Source: Streptomyces macrolidinus
GTDB taxonomy: Bacteria > Actinomycetota > Actinomycetes > Streptomycetales > Streptomycetaceae
NCBI RefSeq assembly: GCF_023887685.1
Contig: NZ_JAMWMR010000017.1
Span: forward strand, 1-64,000
DNA: 64,000 nucleotides
Direction: 5' to 3'
Position 1 is the first letter of the stretch; each line of letters begins with the position of its first letter. The position numbers and the translations under genes are program-made. Below the pieces are notes generated by a model that was not told the origin of the DNA, searched no databases, and worked only from the letters and a program-made list of their open reading frames with translations. Positions 32,950-40,417 of the stretch are shown piece by piece.

Positions 32950-33662
32950 CGGGCCGACTCCTCGAGGGCTGGTACGGCCGCGTCGGCGCGGTCCCCGGAC
33001 GTCTTCCGTCCCGCACGGCCCGTACCTCTCGGCATCCAGGGGGTCAGCAGGACGCGGGTCAGGACCAGCGCGGCGTCGACGAGGATCGCCAGGACCGCCG
33101 TCGTGACCACCGAATTCACCGCGTACACGGGCCGGTTGTAGATGTTCGCGTCATGGAGCAGATTGCCGAGCGCGCCCTGGTTGCCGATCAGCATGCCGAC
33201 GCTGACGAGGCTGATGCTGGACGCGGTGGCCACCCGCAGCCCGGCGATGATCGTGGGCACGGCGATCGGCAACTGCACCTGGAGATACCGGCGTACGGGC
33301 CCGAAGCCCATGGCGGTGGCGGCGTCGAGCGTCTCCTGCGGCACCGAGCGGACGGCGTCCACGATGGCCGGGACGAGGACGACCAGGCTGTAGACGGAGA
33401 GCGGGATCATCACGGTGGTCTCGCTCATGCCCGTGTAGTCGATGAGGACGACGAAGAAGGCCAGCGACGGGATGGCGTACAGCACGGTCGTCGACCACAG
33501 CACGGGGGGATACAACCAGCGGAAGCGCACGCACAGTTGGGCCAGCGGCAGCGAGACGACCAGCCCCGCCAGGACGGGGATCAGGGCCTCCCTCAGGTGC
33601 AGGACGATCAGCCCGGAGTAGGTGTTCTGGAGGTCGCTCGGGATATGAAGGAAGTCGTTCAT
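32946..33662 (-). CDS. Quaternary-amine ABC transporter permease, first
   Basis: A 238-aa inner-membrane protein with the OpuB/ProW permease signature: WSTTVLYAIPSLAFFVVLID, the coupling loop AATAMGFGPVRRYLQVQLP and IIAGLRVATASSISLVSVGM. The C-terminus is Arg-rich and cytoplasmic. It overlaps the ATPase gene stop by four bases and the second permease start by four bases. The two permeases form the heterodimeric channel. Confidence 0.93.
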   Translation of the reverse strand: MNDFLHIPSDLQNTYSGLIVLHLREALIPVLAGLVVSLPLAQLCVRFRWLYPPVLWSTTVLYAIPSLAFFVVLIDYTGMSETTVMIPLSVYSLVVLVPAIVDAVRSVPQETLDAATAMGFGPVRRYLQVQLPIAVPTIIAGLRVATASSISLVSVGMLIGNQGALGNLLHDANIYNRPVYAVNSVVTTAVLAILVDAALVLTRVLLTPWMPRGTGRAGRKTSGDRADAAVPALEESAR

Positions 33663-34789
33663 CCGGCGACCTTCGCCGCGGTGAGCCCCTTGGCGTGGGC
33701 GGCCCGGATCGCCTCGCCGACGGCCTGCTGGGAGACGACCCCGACGGCCCGTCCGGCGTCGTCCACCGCCACGGCCCAGCCGGTGGGCGAGAGCACGGCG
33801 CCGTCGAGCGCGGCGCGCAGCGAGTCCGTGCCGTACGCGAACGGCCGCCCGTACGGCAGCAGTCGGGCCACGTCGATGTCACCGGCGACCAGGTCCTCGG
33901 GCTCGCTCCAGCCCAGCGGCCTGCCGTCGAGGCCGGTGACGAGCAGATACGGCGTCTCGGGCGTCGTCCGCGCGGCGATCTGCTCGGCGGTGGAGTCGAC
34001 GGCGACGATCGGCGTCTTCTTCAACTCCAGGGCCTGGGCGGGGAAGAACGAGAGCCGCCGGATGCCGCGGTCCGCACCGAGGAAGTCCTCCACGAAGGCG
34101 TCGGCGGGCGAGGAGAGCAGTTCGGCGGGCGGTGCGAACTGGGCGAGCCGGCCGCCGGTCCGCAGCACGGCGACCATGGTGCCGAGCCGGATCGCCTCGT
34201 CGATGTCATGGGTGACGAAGACGATGGTCTTGCCCAACTCCTCCTGGATCCGCAGGAGTTCCTCCTGAAGACCCTTGCGGACGATCGGGTCGACGGCGGA
34301 GAACGGCTCGTCCATCAGCAGCACCGGCGGGTCGGCGGCGAGCGCACGCGCCACGCCGACGCGCTGCTGCTGTCCGCCGGAGAGTTGGTACGGATACCGC
34401 TTGGCGAGCGAAACGTCCAGCCCGACCCGTTCCATCAACTCCCGTGCGCGGGCGCGGGATCGGGCCTTGCTCTGGCCGAGCAGCCGGGGCACGGTCGCGA
34501 TGTTGTCGACGATGGTGCGGTGTTGGAAGAGTCCGGCGTTCTGGATGACGTAACCCATGGACCGGCGCAGCGAGTTCACCGGCTGGCGGCTGATGTCGAC
34601 GCCGTCGAGGGTGATCGTGCCCTCGCTGGGCTCGACCATCCGGTTGATCATGCGCAGGGTCGTCGTCTTGCCGCAGCCCGAGGGGCCGACGAGAACGGTG
34701 ATCGAGCGGTCCGGTATCTCCAACGACAACCGGTCGACCGCCACCGTGCCGTCCGGGTACCGCTTGGTGACTGAATCTATCCGTATCAA
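33659..34789 (-). CDS. Quaternary-amine ABC transporter ATP-binding protein (OpuBA type) with CBS-like C-terminus
   Basis: A 376-aa ATPase. Walker A GPSGCGKTT, Q-loop, signature LSGGQQQRV, Walker B VLLMDEPF and the switch FVTHDIDEA are all present. Residues about 250-375 form two CBS-like repeats (DGRPLGWSEPEDL and AVAVDDAGRAVGVVSQQ). In OpuA-type systems the CBS pair senses ionic strength or c-di-AMP, so this transporter may be osmotically gated. The start appears to be TTG at 34789 (Leu-Ile-Arg-Ile-Asp), matching the family N-terminus MIRIDSVTKRY, with AAGGG 11 bases upstream. It is the first gene of the three-gene operon. Confidence 0.93.
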   Translation of the reverse strand: MIRIDSVTKRYPDGTVAVDRLSLEIPDRSITVLVGPSGCGKTTTLRMINRMVEPSEGTITLDGVDISRQPVNSLRRSMGYVIQNAGLFQHRTIVDNIATVPRLLGQSKARSRARARELMERVGLDVSLAKRYPYQLSGGQQQRVGVARALAADPPVLLMDEPFSAVDPIVRKGLQEELLRIQEELGKTIVFVTHDIDEAIRLGTMVAVLRTGGRLAQFAPPAELLSSPADAFVEDFLGADRGIRRLSFFPAQALELKKTPIVAVDSTAEQIAARTTPETPYLLVTGLDGRPLGWSEPEDLVAGDIDVARLLPYGRPFAYGTDSLRAALDGAVLSPTGWAVAVDDAGRAVGVVSQQAVGEAIRAAHAKGLTAAKVAG

Positions 34790-34950
34790 AGTGCCGAATA
34801 CCCTTCGGGGTGGGGCAGTGAGCGGCCTCAATCGGCCGTGACGTGCGGGCCGTTGCCGGGAGAGTCTAAACGCCGCGAGATACGGGTCCCCGGCGGGCGA
34901 CGAGGCGTCACCCGCCCGGAACGCGATCGTGATACCGGTGCGACCGACGC

Positions 34951-35283
34951 TCAGGCAGCCCCGATGGTCCGGTCCCCGTACTCGATGGACACCGTGATAC
35001 GAGCGCCCAGCGCCGCGGCATAGGTGCGCATCGTCTCCAGGTTGTGGATCTCACCCCGCTCGATCTGGGACACCCTGGCCTGTGAGATGCCGACGGACGC
35101 CGCGACCTGCGCCTGGGTGAGACCTTGCTCCTCACGGATCTACCGCAGGTGGTGCCCGAGCACATAGGCTTCGGTGGCTGTCCGGGCCACCTGCCTGCGG
35201 GCCACCCACTCGGCGTCGGAGACCTCAGGGTGCGCCTCGCGCACCTGCCGCTTCACCCCAGCCCAACTACTGTGACCGCTCAC
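34951..35283 (-). pseudogene. XRE-family antitoxin gene interrupted by an in-frame TAG
   Basis: Read from the GTG at 35283, the frame encodes SGHSSWAGVKRQ... and reaches TAG at 35142-35140 (codon 48) after YVLGHHLR. The same frame then continues without a break to TGA at 34951 and encodes a complete XRE helix-turn-helix: EEQGLTQAQVAASVGISQ, ARVSQIERGEIHNLETM and a tail. A functional protein would be about 110 aa. Conserved antitoxins read straight through here, so one base change (for example CAG to TAG) has split the gene. The helix-turn-helix half has no obvious start of its own. The GTG overlaps the stop of the upstream toxin fragment, the usual toxin-antitoxin arrangement. Confidence 0.75.
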
Positions 35284-35422
35284 CGGACACCGCCGTCCTC
35301 TCCTGTGCGTCGCACGTCGGCCAAGTACGTGGCGTAGCGGGCCTCGGCAAGCGGAATCGCGTCGACGTACCACTGACTCCACCGCCCGGGTGAAACCGAC
35401 CCTGGTCTGTTGACCGGGCCGG
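35280..35422 (-). pseudogene. C-terminal remnant of a RelE/HigB (Gp49-like) toxin gene
   Basis: The frame ending in TGA at 35280 encodes RWSQWYVDAIPLAEARYATY and LADVRRTGED, which resembles the last 35-40 residues of phage Gp49-like HigB toxins. Upstream the frame runs straight into the end of msrB, so the N-terminal two thirds are missing and there is no plausible start codon. Its stop overlaps the antitoxin GTG (GTGA). Together with the interrupted antitoxin this is a dead toxin-antitoxin module trapped between msrB and the transporter operon. Confidence 0.65.
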
Positions 35423-35830
35423 TCAGTCCTCCGCCGGAACCAGCCGCAGCGAGATCGAGTTGATGCAGTAGCGCTGGTCCGTCGGCGTCGGATAGCCCTC
35501 GCCCTCGAAGACATGGCCCAGATGGGAGCCGCACCTCGCGCAGCGCACCTCCGTGCGCACCATCCCGTGCGAGCGGTCCTCGATCAGTTCCACCGCGTCC
35601 GAGGAGCGCGGGTCGTAGAAGCTCGGCCAGCCGCAGTGCGAGGCGAACTTCGTCTCCGAGGTGAAGAGTTCGGCGCCGCAGGCACGGCAGGAGTAGACAC
35701 CCTTGGTCTTGGTGTCCGTGTACTCACCCGTGAAGGCGGGCTCCGTGCCGGCCTGCCGCAGGACCGTGTACTCCGCCGGGCTCAGCTCCGCACGCCACTG
35801 CTCGTCCGGCTTCTCGACGTCGTACGCCAT
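35423..35830 (-). CDS. msrB: Peptide-methionine (R)-S-oxide reductase MsrB
   Basis: A 135-aa cytoplasmic repair enzyme that reduces methionine-R-sulfoxide in proteins. Visible are LRQAGTEPAFTGEY, the zinc-binding CxxC pairs (SCRACGAELF and RCARCGSHLGHVF) and the active-site segment RYCINSISL with the catalytic Cys. HCGWPSFYDP is the substrate loop. Length is normal. Start ATG at 35830 after GAGGGG. It lies 22 bases after murC and is probably co-transcribed with it. Confidence 0.95.
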   Translation of the reverse strand: MAYDVEKPDEQWRAELSPAEYTVLRQAGTEPAFTGEYTDTKTKGVYSCRACGAELFTSETKFASHCGWPSFYDPRSSDAVELIEDRSHGMVRTEVRCARCGSHLGHVFEGEGYPTPTDQRYCINSISLRLVPAED

Positions 35831-35852
35831 GAGTGTCAGCCCCTCGGTTCGG

Positions 35853-37256
35853 CTACTTCGACTGGTTCGGCTGGTTCGACAGACGGTCCAGGATGCGCGG
35901 GCCCAGCTCCGTGACATCACCCGCGCCCATGGTGAGAACCATGTCCCCCGGCTTGACCATTCCCGCCACGGCCTCGGGGACACCCGCCTTGTCGTGCACC
36001 GGCTGCACCTCGGCGCCCGCGGCCCGCGCCGACTCGATGATCAGCTCGCTCGTCACGCCCGGGATCGGGTCCTCACGGGCCGGGTAGATGTCGAGGACGA
36101 CCGACGCGTCCGCCAGCGCGAGCGCCTCGCCCATCTCCTTGCCCAGCTCCTGCGTGCGGGAGAAGAGGTGGGGCTGGAAGACCACCAGGACGCGGCCCTC
36201 GGCCCCGGCCCGCATCGCCTCCAGGTCGGCGGTCATCTCGGTGGGGTGGTGCGCGTAGGAGTCGATGACCCGCACCCCGGCCGCCTCGCCCTTGAGCTGG
36301 AGGCGGCGCTTGACGCCCGTGTACGCCGCCAGCGCCGGGGCCAGGTCGGCCGCCGGGATACCGAGGGCGACGCCCGCCGCCAGCGCGGCCACGGCGTTGT
36401 GCGCGTAGTGGCTGCCGGGGACGGAGACCGCGAAGCTCAGCTCCGCGCCGTCCAGGACCACCGTCACCTCGCTCGTCAGGCCGCGCGGGGTGATCGAGAG
36501 GATGCGGACGTCGGCGTCCGGCGACTCGCCGTACGTCACCGTGCGCACCGCGCCGTCCAGCCGCCGCGTCAGCTCGCGCGCGCCCTCGTGGTCCGACGAG
36601 ATCACCAGCGTGCCGCCGGGCACGATCCGGTCCGCGAAGGTGCGGAAGGAGTCGTAGATCTCCTCCATGGACGCGTAGTTCGCGTGGTGGTCCAGTTCGA
36701 CGTTGAGGACGATCGCGACCTCGGGCGCGTACTTGTGGAAGCTGCGGTCGCTTTCGTCGGCCTCGGCGACGAAGATCTCGCCCGCGCCGTGCTCGGCGTT
36801 GGAGCCCGGGGCGTCCAGGTCGCCGCCGATCGCGTACGAGGGCGTGAGGCCCAGTTCGGTCAGGGACACCGCGAGCATCGACGTCGTCGTCGTCTTGCCG
36901 TGGGTACCGGCGACCGCGATCGGGCGCAGACCGTCCATCAGACGGGCCAGCGCGTCCGAGCGGTGCACGACGGGGATGCCGAGCCGCGCCGCGCGGGCCA
37001 GCTCGGGGTTGTCCGCGCGGATCGCGGAGGAGACGACCACACAGGTCGCGTCGTCGGCGAGATGCTCGGCCGCGTGACCGATGTGGACGACCGCGCCCAG
37101 CGCGCGCAGCGCCTCGGCGGTCGCGGAGTCCTTCGCGTCGCTGCCGGTCACCTTGGCGCCCCGCTGCGCGAGGATCTTCGCGATACCCGACATTCCGGCG
37201 CCGCCGATGCCGATGAAGTGCGGTCGGTCCATGGCGGTGGGGAGGCCGGGTGCCAT
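35853..37256 (-). CDS. murC: UDP-N-acetylmuramate--L-alanine ligase MurC
   Basis: A 467-aa Mur ligase that adds L-Ala to UDP-MurNAc in peptidoglycan synthesis. It shows the N-terminal Rossmann motif IGIGGAGMSGIA, the ATP loop GTHGKTTTTSM, VAEADESDRSF, the central ELDHH segment and the C-terminal DSYAHHPTEM and FQPHLFSRT. All are characteristic of MurC rather than MurD/E/F. Start ATG at 37256 after AGGAG. The gene is outside a dcw cluster, as usual for Streptomyces. Near its 3' end the sequence has short GGTTCGxCTxxTTCGAC repeats but the frame is intact. Confidence 0.96.
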   Translation of the reverse strand: MAPGLPTAMDRPHFIGIGGAGMSGIAKILAQRGAKVTGSDAKDSATAEALRALGAVVHIGHAAEHLADDATCVVVSSAIRADNPELARAARLGIPVVHRSDALARLMDGLRPIAVAGTHGKTTTTSMLAVSLTELGLTPSYAIGGDLDAPGSNAEHGAGEIFVAEADESDRSFHKYAPEVAIVLNVELDHHANYASMEEIYDSFRTFADRIVPGGTLVISSDHEGARELTRRLDGAVRTVTYGESPDADVRILSITPRGLTSEVTVVLDGAELSFAVSVPGSHYAHNAVAALAAGVALGIPAADLAPALAAYTGVKRRLQLKGEAAGVRVIDSYAHHPTEMTADLEAMRAGAEGRVLVVFQPHLFSRTQELGKEMGEALALADASVVLDIYPAREDPIPGVTSELIIESARAAGAEVQPVHDKAGVPEAVAGMVKPGDMVLTMGAGDVTELGPRILDRLSNQPNQSK

Positions 37257-37348
37257 GCGTGTCTCCTGGGTGCTGGTACGGCTGCGGTCAGCGGCCCAGC
37301 CTATGCCGTGACGCGAGCAACCCCGTACACCGCACCGCCCGGTCGGGA

Positions 37349-37822
37349 CTACGCCTTGCTGTGCGAGAACAGTTTGAGCACGGGCACACCCACCTTGTGC
37401 CGGGCCCGCGAGGCCCAGTCGCGGTGGAAGAACTCCTCCACGTAGTGCGGGTCGGTCAGCACGATCACCTCGTCCGCGCCGCTCTCGCCGACCAGCGCCT
37501 TGAGCGCCTCCAGCGGATGGTCCTCGACGATGTGGCCCTTCGCCTCGCTGCCCGCCGCGTGGAGCGCGGACAGCGACACCTCCAGGGCCTGCCGACCGAG
37601 CGCCTCGGCGTCCTTGCCCTCCGGGGTCTCCCGTTCGTGCGCCGCCTCGTCCAGCTCGCCGAGGGCGATGTCGTCGATGGCCCGCAGCAGCCGGTCCGCC
37701 TGGTCGCCGCGCGGCTGCAACAGGACGTGGAAGGAGACCGGCTCCTCGCCGTGCAAGGTGGTGACGAACTCGACGTCAGCGGACGTGAGGGCCTTCTCGA
37801 TCATCAGTACGCTCGTGAACAC
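37349..37822 (-). CDS. Conserved small protein, universal-stress-like fold
   Basis: A 157-aa cytoplasmic protein. Beta strands and helices such as VSFHVLLQPR, ALEVSLSALHAAG and ADEVIVLTDPHYVEEFF suggest an alpha/beta USP-like or HUP-like domain. Close relatives are sometimes labelled indole-3-glycerol phosphate synthase, but the length is too short and there is no TIM barrel, so I reject that. Start GTG at 37822 with AAGGGG upstream. It lies between murC and the pyrimidine reductase gene on the same strand. Role unknown. Confidence 0.65.
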   Translation of the reverse strand: MFTSVLMIEKALTSADVEFVTTLHGEEPVSFHVLLQPRGDQADRLLRAIDDIALGELDEAAHERETPEGKDAEALGRQALEVSLSALHAAGSEAKGHIVEDHPLEALKALVGESGADEVIVLTDPHYVEEFFHRDWASRARHKVGVPVLKLFSHSKA

Positions 37823-37912
37823 GCCACGCGCCCCTTCTCCTGCGAGGCCCCGAGGGGTCTCGTTCGTCCATGGGCCGTCGAGGCCCTGCGGAAACCATCC
37901 TGCCCCGTGATC

Positions 37913-38737
37913 TCAGGTCCGGCAGTACCGGCCGAACAGAAATCCGTCCTCCTCCAGCAACGCGGCCAGGGTGAACCGCTCGGGCACCGCCACCGCGGGC
38001 CCCGAGGCGATCCGCTGCGCGTCACCCGCCGTGAGCATAGGCGAGAGGGTCAGACACATCTCGTCCAGCACCCCGGCCGCGACGATCTGGCCCAGCAGCC
38101 GGGGGCCGCCCTCGGTCAGCAGCCGGGTCAGGCCGAGGTCCGCGAGGGCCCGTACGGCGCGCGCCGGGTCCACGCTCGCGCCCTCCCCGGCGATCACCAC
38201 GCGGGCACCCGCCTTCTCGGCCTCCGCCACGCGCTCCTGCGGCGCCCCCGCCCCGGTCAGGACGAGGGTGGGCACCAGGGGCGAGGTGAACAGCGGCAGC
38301 GTGAAGTCCAGGTCGAGGCCCCTGCTCACCACGGCGATCGCGGGCGCGGGCCCCTGTCCGGCCGCCGCGCGCCGGGCCGCGAAGGCCTCGCGCGCGCGGG
38401 CCGGGCGGTACTGCTCCTGCCGTACCGTTTCGGCACCCACCAGCACGGCGTCCGCGAGGCCCCGCAGCGTGCCGAAGATGCGCATGTCGGCGGCGCAGGA
38501 GATCGGTTGGGAGCGCCCGTCGTGCTGGGCGGCGCCGTCGAGCGAGGAGACCATGTTGGCGCGCAGCCAGGGCTCCCGGCGGCCAGAGTGGGGCTCGGGG
38601 TAGGCGTAGGCGGCGGCCAGTTCCGCCAATGTCCACTCGCGGTCCGCGCGCGCGTCGCCCTGAACCTCCCCGCTCCGCGGGGCCGCGCCCGGCGGCGAGG
38701 TCACTGTCTGGTCGGTCACAGGGAACAGGCGTCGCAT
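37913..38737 (-). CDS. RibD-like pyrimidine reductase family protein
   Basis: A 274-aa member of the RibD C-terminal (dihydrofolate-reductase-like) family. Motifs: WLRANMVSSLDGAAQHDGRSQPI, AVLVGAETVRQEQYRP, IAVVSRG and RLLTEGGPRLLGQIVAAGVLDE, matching the NADPH and substrate regions of 5-amino-6-ribosylaminouracil reductases. Since the deaminase half of RibD is missing, it may be a paralog with another substrate. Start ATG at 38737. It has a very short spacer to zapE on the other strand (37 bases), so their promoters overlap, and leaderless initiation is possible. Confidence 0.85.
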   Translation of the reverse strand: MRRLFPVTDQTVTSPPGAAPRSGEVQGDARADREWTLAELAAAYAYPEPHSGRREPWLRANMVSSLDGAAQHDGRSQPISCAADMRIFGTLRGLADAVLVGAETVRQEQYRPARAREAFAARRAAAGQGPAPAIAVVSRGLDLDFTLPLFTSPLVPTLVLTGAGAPQERVAEAEKAGARVVIAGEGASVDPARAVRALADLGLTRLLTEGGPRLLGQIVAAGVLDEMCLTLSPMLTAGDAQRIASGPAVAVPERFTLAALLEEDGFLFGRYCRT

Positions 38738-38774
38738 GTCGTGCAGTGTGGCACGGCAATTAGAGTGGTGGATC

Positions 38775-39878
38775 GTGTCGTCCTCCACCGCCGTCCCCGC
38801 GACCGATCCGATAGCCGAAGCGGTCCCGCTGTCCCTGTGCGCCCGCGAGCCGCATGTGCCCGCCGACCGGCTCGTCGCCGAGATGGTGCCGCCGCCGCGC
38901 TTCGACTCGGTCCGGTTCGCCACGTACATCCCGGACCCGAACCAGCCCAGCCAGAGCGAGGCCGTAGGCGTCCTCGAAGGCTTCGCCGCCGGGCTCGGGG
39001 GTGCCGCCGCCCCCGCCAAGCGCTCGTTCTTCGGATTCGGCAAGGCGAAGGCGAAGTCCCCCAAGGCCCCCGCCGGTCCCCGTGGCGTCTACCTCGACGG
39101 CGGCTACGGAGTCGGCAAGACCCATCTGCTCGCCTCGCTGTGGCACGCGACCCCGGCCGAGCCCTCGCTCAAGGCCTTCGGCACCTTCGTGGAGCTGACC
39201 AACCTGGTCGGCGCGCTCGGCTTCCAGCAGACGGTGCGGACGCTGTCGGGCCACCGTCTGCTGTGCATCGACGAGTTCGAGTTGGACGACCCCGGCGACA
39301 CGGTCCTCGTCTCCAGCCTGCTCGGCAAGCTCGTCGAGGCGGGCGTCGCGCTCGCCGCCACGTCCAACACCCTGCCGGGCAAGCTCGGCGAGGGCCGGTT
39401 CGCCGCCGTGGACTTCCTGCGCGAGATCCAGGGGCTGTCCGCCCACTTCCGTACGCTGCGCATCGACGGCGAGGACTACCGGCACCGGGGGCTGCCCGAG
39501 GCACCGGCCCCCTACAGCGACGAGCAGGTGACGAGGGCGGCCCAGGCCACCCCGGGCGCCTCCCTCGACGACTTCCCGTCGCTGCTGAAGCATCTCGCGC
39601 GCGTCCACCCCAGCCGGTACGGAGCCCTCACCGACGACCTCGCGGCCGTCTGCCTCACCGACGTGCAGCCGGTCCCGGACCAGTCGACGGCGCTGCGGCT
39701 CGTGGTGCTCGCGGACCGGCTCTACGACCGCGAGGTGCCGGTGCTCGCCTCCGGGCTGCCGTTCGACCGGCTGTTCAGCGAGGAGATGCTGAACGGCGGC
39801 TATCGCAAGAAGTACTTCCGCGCGATCTCCCGCCTCACCGCCCTCGCCCGTGACGCGAAGGGCCTCGTGACGCCGTAG
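38775..39878 (+). CDS. zapE: Cell division protein ZapE (AFG1-like ATPase)
   Basis: A 367-aa P-loop ATPase. Walker A GGYGVGKTHLL at 109-119 and Walker B LLCIDEFEL near 165, then sensor region AATSNTLPGKL and the family C-terminus FDRLFSEEMLNGGYRKKY. AFG1/ZapE proteins interact with FtsZ in E. coli and with membrane proteases in mitochondria; the function in actinomycetes is less certain. An alanine/lysine-rich linker (FGFGKAKAKSPKAPAG) near 86-101 is an actinomycete insertion. Start GTG at 38775; weak ribosome-binding site. Confidence 0.88.
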   Translation: MSSSTAVPATDPIAEAVPLSLCAREPHVPADRLVAEMVPPPRFDSVRFATYIPDPNQPSQSEAVGVLEGFAAGLGGAAAPAKRSFFGFGKAKAKSPKAPAGPRGVYLDGGYGVGKTHLLASLWHATPAEPSLKAFGTFVELTNLVGALGFQQTVRTLSGHRLLCIDEFELDDPGDTVLVSSLLGKLVEAGVALAATSNTLPGKLGEGRFAAVDFLREIQGLSAHFRTLRIDGEDYRHRGLPEAPAPYSDEQVTRAAQATPGASLDDFPSLLKHLARVHPSRYGALTDDLAAVCLTDVQPVPDQSTALRLVVLADRLYDREVPVLASGLPFDRLFSEEMLNGGYRKKYFRAISRLTALARDAKGLVTP

Positions 39879-40068
39879 CCGAGCCGCAGCACCACCAGTC
39901 GCAGCCGAACCGAACAGCCATACGGCTTCGACAAGTTCCAGCCATCCTCACCTCGATTTTTGGGCTCTTCTTTACCCGAACCGCACCGTGGCGGAGCCAT
40001 CACGTACCGTATCCGTCAGGGCGTGCCGACGGCGCGCCGAACGGACGCACGCCGCGGGGAGGGTCCGC

Positions 40069-40185
40069 ATGGCATCCGACATGACGACCGTCCCCGCACT
40101 CGCCGCCCGGCCCGCCCCGCCGCGCGTCTCCAGACCCGGGGCCGCTCATCGCCTCGCGGCGCCCCAGGTGTCGCGGCCGAGCTGA
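40069..40185 (+). CDS. Possible 38-aa leader ORF
   Basis: ATG at 40069 after GGGAGGG; the product MASDMTTVPALAARPAPP... is rich in Pro, Arg and Ala and has no known domain. It could be a leader peptide in the 5' region of the SulP gene. It is too short to judge by codon use. Confidence 0.3.
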   Translation: MASDMTTVPALAARPAPPRVSRPGAAHRLAAPQVSRPS

Positions 40186-40229
40186 GCCGCTCTCCGGGTA
40201 CGGGCTGACCACGACCTCCCCCCACCACG

Positions 40230-40256
40230 CCACGTCGGCCGAGCGTCCCGACGTGG
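40230..40256 (+). promoter_or_regulatory. Hairpin in the SulP leader
   Basis: CCACGTCGG (40230-40238), a 9-base loop, CCGACGTGG (40248-40256). It lies between two small ORFs, with no U-run after it. It may be an attenuator or a protein-binding RNA element. Confidence 0.45.
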
Positions 40257-40333
40257 GTCGTGTCGTCGTGCCCGCATCTGCCCGTTCTGTCACACCGACG
40301 CGCCGACCGAGGCGCGCCAGGAGGAACTGACAC

Positions 40334-40417
40334 ATGCAGCCCCTTGTCGATCAGGCTCATGCCCGCGCGCGGTCACCGCGCCCGCGGCCCGACTCCGGCG
40401 CGGTGAGGACCCGATGA
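40334..40417 (+). CDS. 27-aa ORF coupled to the SulP gene, possible carbonic anhydrase remnant
   Basis: An ATG at 40334 follows a strong AGGAGGA site by about eight bases. The 27-aa product (MQPLVDQAHARARSPRPRPD..., Arg/Pro-rich) ends in TGA overlapping the SulP ATG (ATGA). Streptomyces beta-carbonic anhydrases often begin MQPLxDxAR, and such enzymes are common partners of SulP bicarbonate transporters, so this may be what is left of a deleted carbonic anhydrase gene, kept for its translation signal. This is inference from a few residues. Confidence 0.4.
   Translation: MQPLVDQAHARARSPRPRPDSGAVRTR

Larger units (their letters stand above)
39879..40413. other. Leader region of the SulP gene with two small ORFs and a hairpin
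   Basis: About 535 bases between zapE and the SulP transporter. It contains two short ORFs with their own ribosome-binding sites (40069-40185 and 40334-40417) and a 9-bp hairpin (40230-40256) between them. A T-rich patch near 39955 (ATTTTTGGGCTCTTCTTTA) may mark the end of the zapE transcript. Confidence 0.5.
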
